A stretch of DNA of 64,000 nucleotides, taken from positions 186,001 through 250,000 of the forward strand of contig NZ_SELS01000001.1 of assembly GCF_004197395.1 (NCBI RefSeq), in the 5' to 3' direction. Below the pieces are notes generated by a model. It made no database searches. It worked only from the letters and a program-made list of their open reading frames with translations, and was not told where the DNA came from. Below, in pieces: positions 27,464 to 36,539 of this stretch. Numbering within the stretch: the stretch's first letter is position 1; each line of letters opens with the position of its first letter. A program made the position numbers and the translations under genes. The stretch is from Paraburkholderia sp. UYCP14C (lineage in GTDB: Bacteria > Pseudomonadota > Gammaproteobacteria > Burkholderiales > Burkholderiaceae).

Positions 27464-28915
27464 TTGAAGAAGACCCTCGAACAGGCACTCGCTGTCGCAT
27501 CGCCACGCATCCTGCCGCGTCGCGCGACGCTATCGAGCACGCTGATCCATTCCAGCGTCGTCGTGCTGTGGGCGCTGCTGTTCGCGCGCGCATTCTTTCT
27601 GCGTGGCGCGCTCGCGTGGTCGACCGGTATCGCGTATGTCGTCTATGACACGTTGCTGCTCGCGTTCGTCACGTGGAAATCGTTGCCGCTGACGCGCCGC
27701 GCGGCGCCGCTCGAAGCCGACTACGAACGGCGCGAGCTGCCGGACATGGGCGTCATCGTCGCGTCGCATAACGAGGCGGCCGTGCTGCCGGTCACGCTCG
27801 CCGCGCTGCTGCGGCAAACGCACGGTCCGGCGCAGATCGTGATCGCCGACGACGGCTCCACCGACGCCACCGCCGAGTTGCTCACGCAACGCTTCGGCCT
27901 CGTGCCCGCCGCCGAAGGCGTGCTGAGCGCGCCGAGCTCGCTCTATCCGAATCTGTTCTGGCTGCGCGTGCCGCACGGCGGCAAGGCGCGCGCGCTGAAC
28001 GCCGCGATCACCGTGATGACGACCGACACCGTAATGACCGTCGACGCCGACACCCTGCTCGACGATGACGCCACCTACGCGATGCGCGCCGCATTCGCGA
28101 GCGAGCCGAAGCTGGTCGCGGCAGCGGGCATCCTCGTGCCGGTTTGCGGCAAGTCGCTGTCGGGCCGCGTGTTCCAGTGGTTCCAGACCTACGAGTACAT
28201 GCGCAACTTCATCGCGCGTTTCGCATGGATGCGCGCGGACAGCCTGCTGCTGATCTCGGGCGCGTTCGCGTCGTTCCGGCGCGATGCGCTGGTCGCGGTC
28301 GGCGGCTTCGATCCGCAGTGTCTGGTCGAGGACTACGAGCTGATCCACCGGCTGCGCCGCTATTCGGTCGATCACAGGCTCGGCTGGGACGTGCGCGTGG
28401 TCGGCGAAGCGCATGCACGCACCGACGCGCCCGACAACCTCGCGAGCTTTCTGCGCCAGCGCCGCCGCTGGTTCGCGGGCTTCCTGCAGACGCAGTACTG
28501 GAACCGCGACATGACCGGCAATCCGCGCTACGGCACGCTTGGCCTGCTGATGCTGCCGGTCAAGGCGGTCGATACGATGCAGCCGATCTACGGCCTCACC
28601 GCGTTCGCCTTGCTGCTCGGCTTTCTGTTCGGCGGACACGGCGCGATCGTGGTGTCGATCTTCAGCGTGATCGGCCTGAAAACGGCGATCGATCTGGCGT
28701 TCTACCTGTGGAGCATCCATCTGTACCGGCGCTGGACCGGCGAGCGCAGCGGCAACAGCCTCGGCATGGCGATGCTCGCGGCGGTTGCCGAGCCGTTCTC
28801 GTTCCAGCTCGCGCGTCACCTGGGCGCGGCGCTCGGCTGGCTGCACTTCTTGCGCGGCGGCCGTGCATGGGGCGTGCAACGGCGCTCCGGGCTCGTCGCG
28901 GGCGATGAGGGCTGA
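27464..28915 (+). CDS. membrane glycosyltransferase, family 2
   Basis: A 483-residue processive-type GT2 enzyme. The cytoplasmic catalytic domain has ASHNEAAVLPVTL, IADDGSTDAT, VDADTLLDDDATY (DxD), LVEDYELIHRL (catalytic base) and RQRRRWFAGFLQTQYW (QxxRW). Two hydrophobic segments precede it and several follow, as in PgaC/hyaluronan synthase-like enzymes. It would polymerise or transfer a sugar at the inner membrane. The first codon is a TTG at 27464 with no clear SD, so the true start is uncertain. No other polysaccharide genes are adjacent, so the product is unknown. Confidence 0.85.
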   Translation: MKKTLEQALAVASPRILPRRATLSSTLIHSSVVVLWALLFARAFFLRGALAWSTGIAYVVYDTLLLAFVTWKSLPLTRRAAPLEADYERRELPDMGVIVASHNEAAVLPVTLAALLRQTHGPAQIVIADDGSTDATAELLTQRFGLVPAAEGVLSAPSSLYPNLFWLRVPHGGKARALNAAITVMTTDTVMTVDADTLLDDDATYAMRAAFASEPKLVAAAGILVPVCGKSLSGRVFQWFQTYEYMRNFIARFAWMRADSLLLISGAFASFRRDALVAVGGFDPQCLVEDYELIHRLRRYSVDHRLGWDVRVVGEAHARTDAPDNLASFLRQRRRWFAGFLQTQYWNRDMTGNPRYGTLGLLMLPVKAVDTMQPIYGLTAFALLLGFLFGGHGAIVVSIFSVIGLKTAIDLAFYLWSIHLYRRWTGERSGNSLGMAMLAAVAEPFSFQLARHLGAALGWLHFLRGGRAWGVQRRSGLVAGDEG

Positions 28916-28919
28916 CGGC

Positions 28920-29843
28920 ATGAAGCCACTGGATCTGACGCGTTTCGATCTGAACCTTCTGGTCGTACTCGAGGCGCTTTGGGCCGAAAGGCACGTCGGC
29001 CGCGCGGCCGAACGATTGCATTTGTCCCAGTCCGCAACCAGCCATGCTTTGTCGAGGTTGCGCGCGGCGTTTTCCGATCAGCTGTTCATTCGTCATCCAC
29101 GCGGGATCGAGCCGACGCCGCTGGCCATCGAGTTGATGCCGCGAGTGGCGGCGGCGCTCGAGTCGGTCAGGCTGGTTGCCACTCCACGTGGCAAGTTCGA
29201 TCCAGCTCGTTTGCAAGCGACGCTCTCGGTGGCGGCCACGGATCACGCCATATTGACCGTCGTCGCCCCGGTTCTGGCCAGGATCCAGGCTGCTGCGCCG
29301 GGTGCCGTGCTGAAGCTCAGGCCGGCCGATATCGAGTCCGCGCTGCGCATGCTGGATACCGGCGATCTCGACATCGTGCTGGGGTCCGGCTCTTTTGCCC
29401 AGATCCCGCAGCGTTTCGATTGCCAGCTCGTCCATCAGGAGCGGTTCGTCGGCATTGCGCGCAACGGGCATCCAGCGCTGGTCAAGCGAGGCAGGAAGCT
29501 GTACATGGAACTGGATGACTTCGCCCGGCTGCCCCACATTCTGGTCTCGCCGCGCGGCGATCCGCGGGGCGCTGTCGACGATGCGCTGGAGGCGCTCGGC
29601 CGTACCCGCAAGGTGAGCGCCACCTGCCCCAGCTTTCTGGCTGTGCCGTTCATGGTCGGCGCGTCGGAATCGATTGCCGTTATCGCCGAGCGAGTCGCAC
29701 TGCGGATGCGGGATACCGCGCAGCTGAGCCTGTTCGAGCTTCCGCTGGCGTTACCCGGCTGGGAGGTGCTCGTTGTTCGAGCCCGAGGGCGCGCCAACGA
29801 ACCCGCGGTTCGGTGGATTACCGACATGATGATCGCTGACTGA
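28920..29843 (+). CDS. LysR family transcriptional regulator
   Basis: A 307-residue LysR regulator of the NodD-like branch (FDLNLLVVLEALWAERHVGRAAERLHLSQSATSHALSRL). Its start is 4 bases after the glycosyltransferase stop, so it is probably translated from the same message. The next gene downstream, an alpha/beta hydrolase on the same strand, is another possible target. Confidence 0.9.
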   Translation: MKPLDLTRFDLNLLVVLEALWAERHVGRAAERLHLSQSATSHALSRLRAAFSDQLFIRHPRGIEPTPLAIELMPRVAAALESVRLVATPRGKFDPARLQATLSVAATDHAILTVVAPVLARIQAAAPGAVLKLRPADIESALRMLDTGDLDIVLGSGSFAQIPQRFDCQLVHQERFVGIARNGHPALVKRGRKLYMELDDFARLPHILVSPRGDPRGAVDDALEALGRTRKVSATCPSFLAVPFMVGASESIAVIAERVALRMRDTAQLSLFELPLALPGWEVLVVRARGRANEPAVRWITDMMIAD

Positions 29844-29984
29844 ACGTCCGCACGGGCTTGCTGTCGTTGGAGCGACCAGGGGACCATGAATCTCGTGCAT
29901 CGACATGGTGTGCAAATGTCATTGGATCGAATGCCTCGGGGCCCCTAGAGTGCGTGTGTCGTTCATTCAACCCGCGCGTATCCC

Positions 29985-30710
29985 ATGAAAACAGACCCCA
30001 CCCTGGTCATGATCCCTTGCTTCGCAGGCGCTCCGTGGCAGCTCGACCAGCTAACCCATTTGCAGCGTCACCCGATGCGTACAGTTCGTCTACCGGACGA
30101 CGTGTGCGAGCTGGAAACGCTGGCCGACTTCATCGCCGGGCAGGTGAAAGACCTGGAGAGCTATGTACTGGTTGGCGATTCGTACGGCGCGGTCTCCTCG
30201 ATCGCGTTTGCGACGCGGCAGCCGAAGGGCCTGAAGGGCCTGGTGCTCTCCGGCGGTTTTGCCAGGAGCCCGATCACCTCGCCGTTGCTCAAAACGCTGG
30301 CGGCGCTTGCGCCGTTCTTCCCCGGGCCTTTTTATCGACAGGTCACGCTTCGGTTCCATGCGGCGCAGTTGGCTTCGTCGTTTGACGAGGAGGGGGAGAT
30401 CCCCTGGTCAGCCGGAAAGAGCCGCGCCTTCTTCATCAGGGAGACGTCGCATAAGGCCTATGTCAACCGCATGCGCTCGATCGCGAAGACGGACTATACG
30501 GCCCTGCTGAAGAAGATCGCGGTCCCCACGCTGATCCTGACTCCCGAGGAAGACAGGCTGATCGGCAAAGAAGCCGCGGGAATCCTCCTGAACGGCATCA
30601 AAGGATCGCGGGAAGTCATCATGCCGCGCACCGGACACATGTTCAGGTTTTCGCATCCTGGCGCCTACTCTCTGGAGATCGGAAAGTTTCTGGAGCGGGC
30701 TTTGCAATAA
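29985..30710 (+). CDS. alpha/beta hydrolase
   Basis: A 241-residue single-domain hydrolase. The nucleophile elbow VLVGDSYGAV gives Ser66, and the acid is probably in LTPEEDRL with the histidine in PRTGHMFRF near the end. CFAGAPWQL near residue 12 forms the oxyanion region. No signal peptide, so it is cytoplasmic. Substrate unknown. The preceding LysR gene ends 141 bases upstream. Confidence 0.85.
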   Translation: MKTDPTLVMIPCFAGAPWQLDQLTHLQRHPMRTVRLPDDVCELETLADFIAGQVKDLESYVLVGDSYGAVSSIAFATRQPKGLKGLVLSGGFARSPITSPLLKTLAALAPFFPGPFYRQVTLRFHAAQLASSFDEEGEIPWSAGKSRAFFIRETSHKAYVNRMRSIAKTDYTALLKKIAVPTLILTPEEDRLIGKEAAGILLNGIKGSREVIMPRTGHMFRFSHPGAYSLEIGKFLERALQ

Positions 30711-30975
30711 GGGCTTTGGCGCAAACGAAGGTGCTCGCCGAGATGTGAACAGAGCCTGATCAGCGGGCGAACGAGGAGGCCAATCTTTCCGTAATGTGCG
30801 CGTGGTAAAGATAGTTCTACACGCTGATGCGCGCGCTTTCGCAATGTGTGCTGCGACGCTTTGCGCAGGCCGTCGCCAGCCCCATGCGCTGGCCGCTTCA
30901 AGTAGACTGATGAAGATGCCACCTCGCGATCCGGGGCGGCAACCTTCTATCCGCTCGTGCACGGAGGCTTGACCT

Positions 30976-32235
30976 ATGCATGCTGTTCCCCCGCTCGGAC
31001 AAGAACAAGATATCGCCGACGCAACGCTTGCCGCGACGCCTGCCCAGGCGGCGTCGCAGAACCCCGCATCATCCGCTTCTTCCGCATCGCAGACCTGTTC
31101 GCACGCTCCCGGTCACGCCACTCACGACGCCCCCGTGCGCGATCTGCGCCGCGTCGCCATTCATCCGGATCATTGGTATCCACTCGCGTGGTCGCATGAA
31201 GTGAAGCGCGGCAAGACGCTCGGCGTGACCTTCGCCGGCGATCCGATCGTGCTCGCGCGCACCGAGAGCGGCAAAGTGTTCGCGTTGGAAGACCGTTGCG
31301 CGCATCGGCAGGTGCCGCTGCACCAGGGGGTGGTCGACGGCGAATCGATTCGCTGCGGCTATCACGGCTGGACCTACGACTGCGCGGGCAAGTGCATCGA
31401 CGTGCCGTACCTCGGCCGCGAGCGTCTGCCGAACGGCGTGCGGTCATATCCGTGTCACGAAGTCGAGGGGCTGATCTTCGTGTTTCCGGGCGACGCCGCG
31501 CTCGCGCAGGAGCGGCCGCTGCCGGGCTTTCGCTCGGTGTCGGACCCGAAGTACAAGACGCGCCGTTTCGGTCGTCCGGTCAAGTGTCATTATTCGTTCA
31601 TGCACGAGAACCTGATGGACATGAATCATCAGTTCCTGCATCGCCGCCAGATGGGTCAGATGCGTGCGCGTTCGCTCGGACGGCGGCGCGGCGAGGGCTG
31701 GGTCGAGGTCGACTACACGTTTGCGCGCATGGAGGGGCAGCAGCCGCTAGGCGAGGCGATGGTGTTCGGCGAGAGGCGCAAGACCGGGGGCTTCAACGAC
31801 AAAGACGTAATGACGATCCGCACCGAATACCCGTTCCAGACCCTGCAAATCCGCAACGATGAGAAGACGCTGGTGATGGACCTGTGGATCGTGTATGTGC
31901 CGCTCGATCGCGAGCAGCGCACCAACCGAACGTTCGGCGTGCTGTCGATCCGCAAGCCCGGCATTCCGGGCGTGATGCATCTCGCATGGCCGCTGCTGGT
32001 GTGGTTCACCGAGCGCATCTTCAAGGAGGATCGCGAGATCGTCGAGGCGGAACAGCGCGCGCACGATTCGCAGGGCGCCGACTGGAATCACGAGGTGTTC
32101 CCGGTCATCAACGACCTGCGTGCGCTGCTGCGCGAGTGCGGCGCGCCGGACCAGGTGGTCGGCGCGGGCACCGGAGACACCGCCGTGATCCGCTTCTGGG
32201 ATTCGCGTCAGGGAGATCCGCTCGCGAAGACCTGA
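30976..32235 (+). CDS. Rieske non-heme iron oxygenase, catalytic subunit
   Basis: A 419-residue aromatic ring-hydroxylating type oxygenase. The Rieske [2Fe-2S] ligands are C108, H110, C127 and H130 (CAH...CGYHGW). The mononuclear iron site follows at ENLMDMNHQFLH (211-222; His218 and His222). A long Ala/Ser-rich segment of about 50 residues precedes the core; GGAGG 8 bases before the ATG at 30976 supports this start. No ferredoxin or reductase gene is adjacent, though a rubredoxin gene lies downstream. Probable role: oxygenation or O-demethylation of an aromatic acid or amine; the substrate is unknown. Confidence 0.9.
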   Translation: MHAVPPLGQEQDIADATLAATPAQAASQNPASSASSASQTCSHAPGHATHDAPVRDLRRVAIHPDHWYPLAWSHEVKRGKTLGVTFAGDPIVLARTESGKVFALEDRCAHRQVPLHQGVVDGESIRCGYHGWTYDCAGKCIDVPYLGRERLPNGVRSYPCHEVEGLIFVFPGDAALAQERPLPGFRSVSDPKYKTRRFGRPVKCHYSFMHENLMDMNHQFLHRRQMGQMRARSLGRRRGEGWVEVDYTFARMEGQQPLGEAMVFGERRKTGGFNDKDVMTIRTEYPFQTLQIRNDEKTLVMDLWIVYVPLDREQRTNRTFGVLSIRKPGIPGVMHLAWPLLVWFTERIFKEDREIVEAEQRAHDSQGADWNHEVFPVINDLRALLRECGAPDQVVGAGTGDTAVIRFWDSRQGDPLAKT

Positions 32236-32464
32236 GCGCGGCGCGGCGCGGGTGGTTCGACCGGCGCCGTGCGGTGCACCCTTCCCGGCGCGGCTCTCCC
32301 ACTCGCCGGGAATTAATCCATCTCCCCACGGTAGACAATGCGCGGCGCGCGAGCGGCGATAATAGCGCCCGGTACTTTTATTGCGCGCGAGTTTGCGCCA
32401 ATCGACATTCGGTGCGTTCGCACCCGTGTACCATTGCGCTTTTTCCGAACTTCAAGACTCGCTC

Positions 32465-32590
32465 GTGACCACACAACAACCCCCCACCAACTCGCGTAAA
32501 TCCCTCACTCTGCTGCAACTGCTCGGCCTGATCGGCGCCGCTGGCCTGATCGCCTCGTATGCGCTGAATCTGCTGGTGCAGACGCACTGA
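32465..32590 (+). CDS. small single-helix membrane protein
   Basis: A possible 41-residue protein starting at a GTG (32465): a short polar N-terminus, then a hydrophobic helix (LLQLLGLIGAAGLIASYALN) and a short tail. It lies in the space between the Rieske and rubredoxin genes in the same orientation. There is no clear SD, so existence is uncertain. Confidence 0.4.
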   Translation: MTTQQPPTNSRKSLTLLQLLGLIGAAGLIASYALNLLVQTH

Positions 32591-32661
32591 AGCAGCGCCC
32601 GCCTCGCGCGGGCAGCCTTGTGCCGGCGCGCATCGCCGGCTTTCTCGAGATTCCGATTGCC

Positions 32662-33096
32662 ATGTACAAGAAGGGCGTAGCCGTAGAAATCCAGTTTTCC
32701 CCCGAGCGGCTCAACGACGGCGCCGGCGATCCGTACTGGATCGACCTCACGCACGACGAAGCGCAGCGGCTGCTCTACAGCCTGCAGGCGCGGCTCGCGG
32801 GAACCGGTAGCGGCACGGTCGCACCGCTCGTCGTAAGCCTCGATGCGACGGCGCGCACGTTCGCAGCGGATGCCGCTGCGAACGAATCGCCTGATGCGTC
32901 GACGGCCGCGAACGCCGCCACGGCCGACGACTTCAAGCAATGGGTCTGCGTGATCTGCGGCTGGGTCTACGACGAAGCCGCCGGCCTGCCCGAAGAGGGC
33001 ATCGCGCCGGGCACGCGCTGGGCCGATGTGCCGGCCGACTGGCGCTGCCCGCTGTGCGATGTGGGCAAGGAAGATTTTGCGCTGGTGGAGTTTTGA
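32662..33096 (+). CDS. rubredoxin with a long N-terminal extension
   Basis: A 144-residue protein. The C-terminal ~54 residues form a complete rubredoxin with cysteines C96 and C99 (VCVICGW) and C129 and C132 (CPLCD) and the DWRCP core; it would bind one iron and carry single electrons. The first ~90 residues (PYWIDLTHDEAQRLLYSLQ and a low-complexity linker) are not part of the rubredoxin fold. Only the ATG at 32662 is proposed; SD is weak. It follows the Rieske oxygenase and may feed it electrons, but that is inference. Confidence 0.88.
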   Translation: MYKKGVAVEIQFSPERLNDGAGDPYWIDLTHDEAQRLLYSLQARLAGTGSGTVAPLVVSLDATARTFAADAAANESPDASTAANAATADDFKQWVCVICGWVYDEAAGLPEEGIAPGTRWADVPADWRCPLCDVGKEDFALVEF

Positions 33097-33129
33097 GGCG
33101 CGGGCCGAGGCTCGCCCGATCAACCCGCT

Positions 33130-33984
33130 CTACGCCGTCCCTTCCGGATAATCCGCCCCCTCGGTCGCCGCTCGCCAGGTGTCGAAGTCACCGCGCAGGA
33201 AATCGAGTTTCTTGTACGCGAGATCGAGCGCCATCTTGCCGAGCAGCAGACGCAGCGGCGGCGCGTCCGACAGCGCCGCATCGATGATCGCCTGCGCGGC
33301 GCGCACCGGGTCGCCGGCCTGCTTGCCGCTGCGCGCTTCGGTCTGCTTGCGGCGCTCGCCGGCGGTCGACGCGTAATCGTCGATCAGCGTCGCCGACTGC
33401 TTGATCGACGGACCCGCCCAGTTGGTGCGGAACGGCCCCGGCTCGACGATCAGCACGCCGATGCCGAGCGGTTTCACTTCCAGCGCGAGCGATTCCGACA
33501 GCCCTTCGACCGCGTACTTCGTCGCATGGTAGTAGCCGGTCGCCGCGAAACTCGCAATCCCGCCGATTGACGACACGTTGACGATCAAACCGCTGCGCTG
33601 CTCGCGCATGATCGGCAGCACGGCCTTCGTGATGTCGACGAGGCCGAACACGTTGGTCTCGAACATCGCGCGGACTTCGCTGTCCTCGCCTTCCTCGATC
33701 GCGGCCAGATAGCCGTAGCCCGCGTTGTTGACGAGCGCGTCGATGCGGCCGAAATGACGCTTCGCCTGCGCGACCACGGTTTCGATCTGCGCGCGATTGG
33801 TCACGTCGAGCGGCAGCACCAGCGCGCGCTCGCCGTGCCCCTCGGCGATGTCCTTCACTTTCGATGCATCGCGCGCGGTGACGACCGCGCGCCAGCCGCG
33901 TTCGAGCACGAGCTTCGCGAGCTCGCGGCCGAAGCCGGTGGAACAGCCTGTGATCAGCCAGACGGGATTGTCTCGATTCATCAT
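33130..33984 (-). CDS. short-chain dehydrogenase/reductase
   Basis: A 284-residue classical SDR. TGCSTGFGREL is the cofactor glycine loop, NNAGYGYLAA the NAG motif, NVSSIGG the active-site serine and YYHATKYAVEGL the intact YxxxK. The ATG at 33984 has AGGAG eight bases upstream; a GTG three codons earlier would abut the SD. Family members act on oxo groups of lipids or small alcohols. It stands alone on its strand and is convergent with rubredoxin. Confidence 0.92.
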   Translation of the reverse strand: MMNRDNPVWLITGCSTGFGRELAKLVLERGWRAVVTARDASKVKDIAEGHGERALVLPLDVTNRAQIETVVAQAKRHFGRIDALVNNAGYGYLAAIEEGEDSEVRAMFETNVFGLVDITKAVLPIMREQRSGLIVNVSSIGGIASFAATGYYHATKYAVEGLSESLALEVKPLGIGVLIVEPGPFRTNWAGPSIKQSATLIDDYASTAGERRKQTEARSGKQAGDPVRAAQAIIDAALSDAPPLRLLLGKMALDLAYKKLDFLRGDFDTWRAATEGADYPEGTA

Positions 33985-34213
33985 TTGGAACACTCCTGTT
34001 GAGGGTCTATGACGTGAAGACTCGAAAACGGCGCTAAAAGCGGCGCCACGATGCGGCGCGAATGCGCGGCGCGTCGGTAATCGGTATGCGGGTGATGTCA
34101 GCTTGAAGCGTGCCCGGTTCGCACGGCGGACGGTTCGGGCGGTGGCCCCGCGCGAGCGCGCGTTCTGCTGCGCGGATTCGCCGGGCGATGAGGATGGGAC
34201 GCCGCCGTGACTG

Positions 34214-35152
34214 TTATGACTGCGCTGACCGCCTGGGGCCGATGTGGCGCTTCAATTGTAATCGCAGCGCGGCGGCTTCGCTTTGCAGCGCGCCGACGAA
34301 CGCGTCCGCGAGCGGCTGCGCGGGCCGGTGCTCGGGACGGATCACATTGACGCGAAACGGCAGCGACAACGCAAGCGGCCGGATATGCAGATTGCGGTCA
34401 GCGAAATCGATCGCGGTCAGCGGATTGACGATCGCGATGCCGAGTCCTTGCCGCACGAAGCTGCACACGGACACTGCGGTCGGCGTTTCGATCAGCAGTC
34501 GGCGCGCGACGCCGGCCCGCGCGAACGCTTCGTCGATCTGCAGCCGGTATGGATCGTTCGCGGACAGGCTGATAAACGCCTGATCCGCGAAGTCTTTCAA
34601 TGCGATCACGCGTTTCGCGAGCAGTGGGTGAGCGTCGGGCAGCACGCACACTTCATCGACAGCGACGAGCGGCGTGAGCCGCGTGCCGGGCGGCGGCGCA
34701 TCGTGCTCGGTGAGGCCGAGGTCGTAGCGCTGCGCGCTCAGCCATTCTTCGAGAAACGGCGACTCCTGCGTCGCGATCGACACGCTGACGCCGGGCTGCG
34801 CAGCATGAAAACGTTTGACGGCGCCCGGCAGAATCGAATGCGAAAACACCGGCAGCGCGATCACCGACAGCTGGCCACCCTTGAATTCGCGCAGCGCGGC
34901 CGCCGTCGACGCGACCCGTTCGAGCCCGACATACGCGCGCTTGATTTCGTCGAACAGCGTCAGCGCGGCTTGCGTGGGACGCAGCCGGCCCTGCACGCGC
35001 TCGAACAACGCGAAACCGATGCTCTGTTCCATGCGCGCGAGTTCGCGGCTCACGGTGGGCTGCGACGTGAACAGCATCTCGGCTGCCTTGGTGACGCTGC
35101 CGGCCGTCATCAACGCGCGGAAGATTTCGATGTGACGGTGCGTGAGCGCCAT
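34214..35152 (-). CDS. lysR: LysR transcriptional regulator, probable lysA activator
   Basis: A 312-residue regulator (MALTHRHIEIFRALMTAGSVTKAAEML, then SQPTVSRELARMEQSI). Its position, divergent from a LysA closely resembling E. coli LysA, matches the E. coli lysR-lysA layout, in which LysR activates lysA when diaminopimelate is present. Assignment rests on this context and general similarity. An inverted repeat in the 108-base gap (35211-35228) may be its site. Confidence 0.8.
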   Translation of the reverse strand: MALTHRHIEIFRALMTAGSVTKAAEMLFTSQPTVSRELARMEQSIGFALFERVQGRLRPTQAALTLFDEIKRAYVGLERVASTAAALREFKGGQLSVIALPVFSHSILPGAVKRFHAAQPGVSVSIATQESPFLEEWLSAQRYDLGLTEHDAPPPGTRLTPLVAVDEVCVLPDAHPLLAKRVIALKDFADQAFISLSANDPYRLQIDEAFARAGVARRLLIETPTAVSVCSFVRQGLGIAIVNPLTAIDFADRNLHIRPLALSLPFRVNVIRPEHRPAQPLADAFVGALQSEAAALRLQLKRHIGPRRSAQS

Positions 35153-35210
35153 GGCTGGTCGGAGCTATATCAGAAGTGAATAGACGGGCGATAGATTGGT
35201 ATTTTACTGA

Positions 35211-35228
35211 ATGAGCGCTGCGGCTCAT
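35211..35228. promoter_or_regulatory. inverted repeat between lysR and lysA
   Basis: ATGAGC (35211-35216) and GCTCAT (35223-35228) form a perfect 6-bp inverted repeat around GCTGCG, 33 bases before lysA. It is a candidate LysR-binding or autoregulatory site. Confidence 0.4.
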
Positions 35229-35260
35229 CATGTCGGCTAACGCTTTCGCAAAGCTTCGAC

Positions 35261-36529
35261 ATGCAGCCGACCACGATGCCATTCAACCCCCGTCAACTTG
35301 CCGACCTCGCGCGCCAGCACGGCACGCCGCTATGGGTCTATGACGCCGAGACGATCCGCCAGCGCATCGCGCAGTTGCGTAGTTTCGACACGATCCGCTA
35401 CGCGCAGAAGGCCTGTTCCAACGTGCACATCCTGAGGCTGATGCGCGACGAAGGCGTGATGGTCGATGCAGTCTCGTTGGGCGAACTCGCGCGTAGTTTT
35501 GCCGCAGGATTTACGGCTCGATCCGCATCGAACGGTGGACCCGAAGGCGTCGTCTTCACCGCCGACCTGCTCGACCACGCGACGCTAGCCACCGTGCTCG
35601 ACGAGCGGATCACCGTCAACGCCGGCTCGCCCGACATGCTCGAACGGCTCGGACGACATGCGCGCGAAGGCCATCGCGTGTGGTTGCGGATCAACCCCGG
35701 CTTCGGTCACGGCCACAGCAGCAAGACCAACACCGGCGGCGAGCACAGCAAGCACGGCATTTGGCGCGACGACCTGCCGCGCGCGCTCGAACTGTTGCGG
35801 CGCTATCGGCTGAAGCTCGTCGGGCTGCACATGCATATCGGCTCGGGTGTCGACTACGCGCATCTCGCGAAAGTCTGCGATGCGATGGTCGATGCTGTGT
35901 CGCAGGTCGATCAGGATATCGAGGCGATTTCCGCGGGCGGAGGCTTGTCGGTGCCGTATCGCGATGGTGAGCCGAGCGTCGACACCGCGCATTATTTCCG
36001 GCTGTGGGACGACGCGCGGCGGCGCATCGAAGCGCAGGTCGGGCATCGTGTGCGGCTCGAAATCGAACCGGGGCGCTTTCTGGTCGCGCAGGCCGGTGTG
36101 CTGGTCGGCGAAGTGCACGCGCTGAACCCGCGGCCGTCGCGGCAATTCGCCCTGCTCGACGCGGGTTTCAACGACCTCGTGCGGCCGTCGTTCTACGGCA
36201 GCCATCACGAGATCAGCGTGCTCAGGCGCGACGGTACGCCGAGCGATGCGCCGGCCGGCTCGTTCAGCGTGGCGGGGCCGTTGTGCGAGGCCGGCGACGT
36301 GTTTACGCAGGTGGAAGGCGGGGTCGTCACCAGCCGCTCGATGCCCGCGCCTCAAGTGGGCGACCTGCTCGTGTTTCACGACGCGGGCGCGTACGGCGCG
36401 TCGATGTCATCGAACTACAACAGCCGGCCGCTCGCGCCCGAGGTGCTGATCGAGCGCGGCAACGCGCGGCTGATCCGGCGCAGGCAGCGCATCGAAGAAC
36501 TGATCGCGCTCGAAGAAACCGCGGTTTGA
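35261..36529 (+). CDS. lysA: diaminopimelate decarboxylase, E. coli-like
   Basis: A 422-residue PLP enzyme that makes L-lysine from meso-diaminopimelate. Long stretches match E. coli LysA: QKACSNVHILRLMRDEGV (the lysine of this motif binds PLP), RVWLRINPGFGHGHSSKTNTGG, GIWRDDL, GLHMHIGSGVDYAHL, AISAGGGLSVPY, LEIEPGRFLVAQAGVL, LDAGFNDLVRPSFYGS and GAYGASMSSNYNSRPLAPEVL. The start is 35261 or 35276 (MPFNPRQ). It is divergent from a LysR gene as in E. coli. Most Burkholderiales also carry a differently organised lysA near cyaY, so this may be a second copy. Confidence 0.92.
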   Translation: MQPTTMPFNPRQLADLARQHGTPLWVYDAETIRQRIAQLRSFDTIRYAQKACSNVHILRLMRDEGVMVDAVSLGELARSFAAGFTARSASNGGPEGVVFTADLLDHATLATVLDERITVNAGSPDMLERLGRHAREGHRVWLRINPGFGHGHSSKTNTGGEHSKHGIWRDDLPRALELLRRYRLKLVGLHMHIGSGVDYAHLAKVCDAMVDAVSQVDQDIEAISAGGGLSVPYRDGEPSVDTAHYFRLWDDARRRIEAQVGHRVRLEIEPGRFLVAQAGVLVGEVHALNPRPSRQFALLDAGFNDLVRPSFYGSHHEISVLRRDGTPSDAPAGSFSVAGPLCEAGDVFTQVEGGVVTSRSMPAPQVGDLLVFHDAGAYGASMSSNYNSRPLAPEVLIERGNARLIRRRQRIEELIALEETAV

Positions 36530-36539
36530 AGTTCAACGC

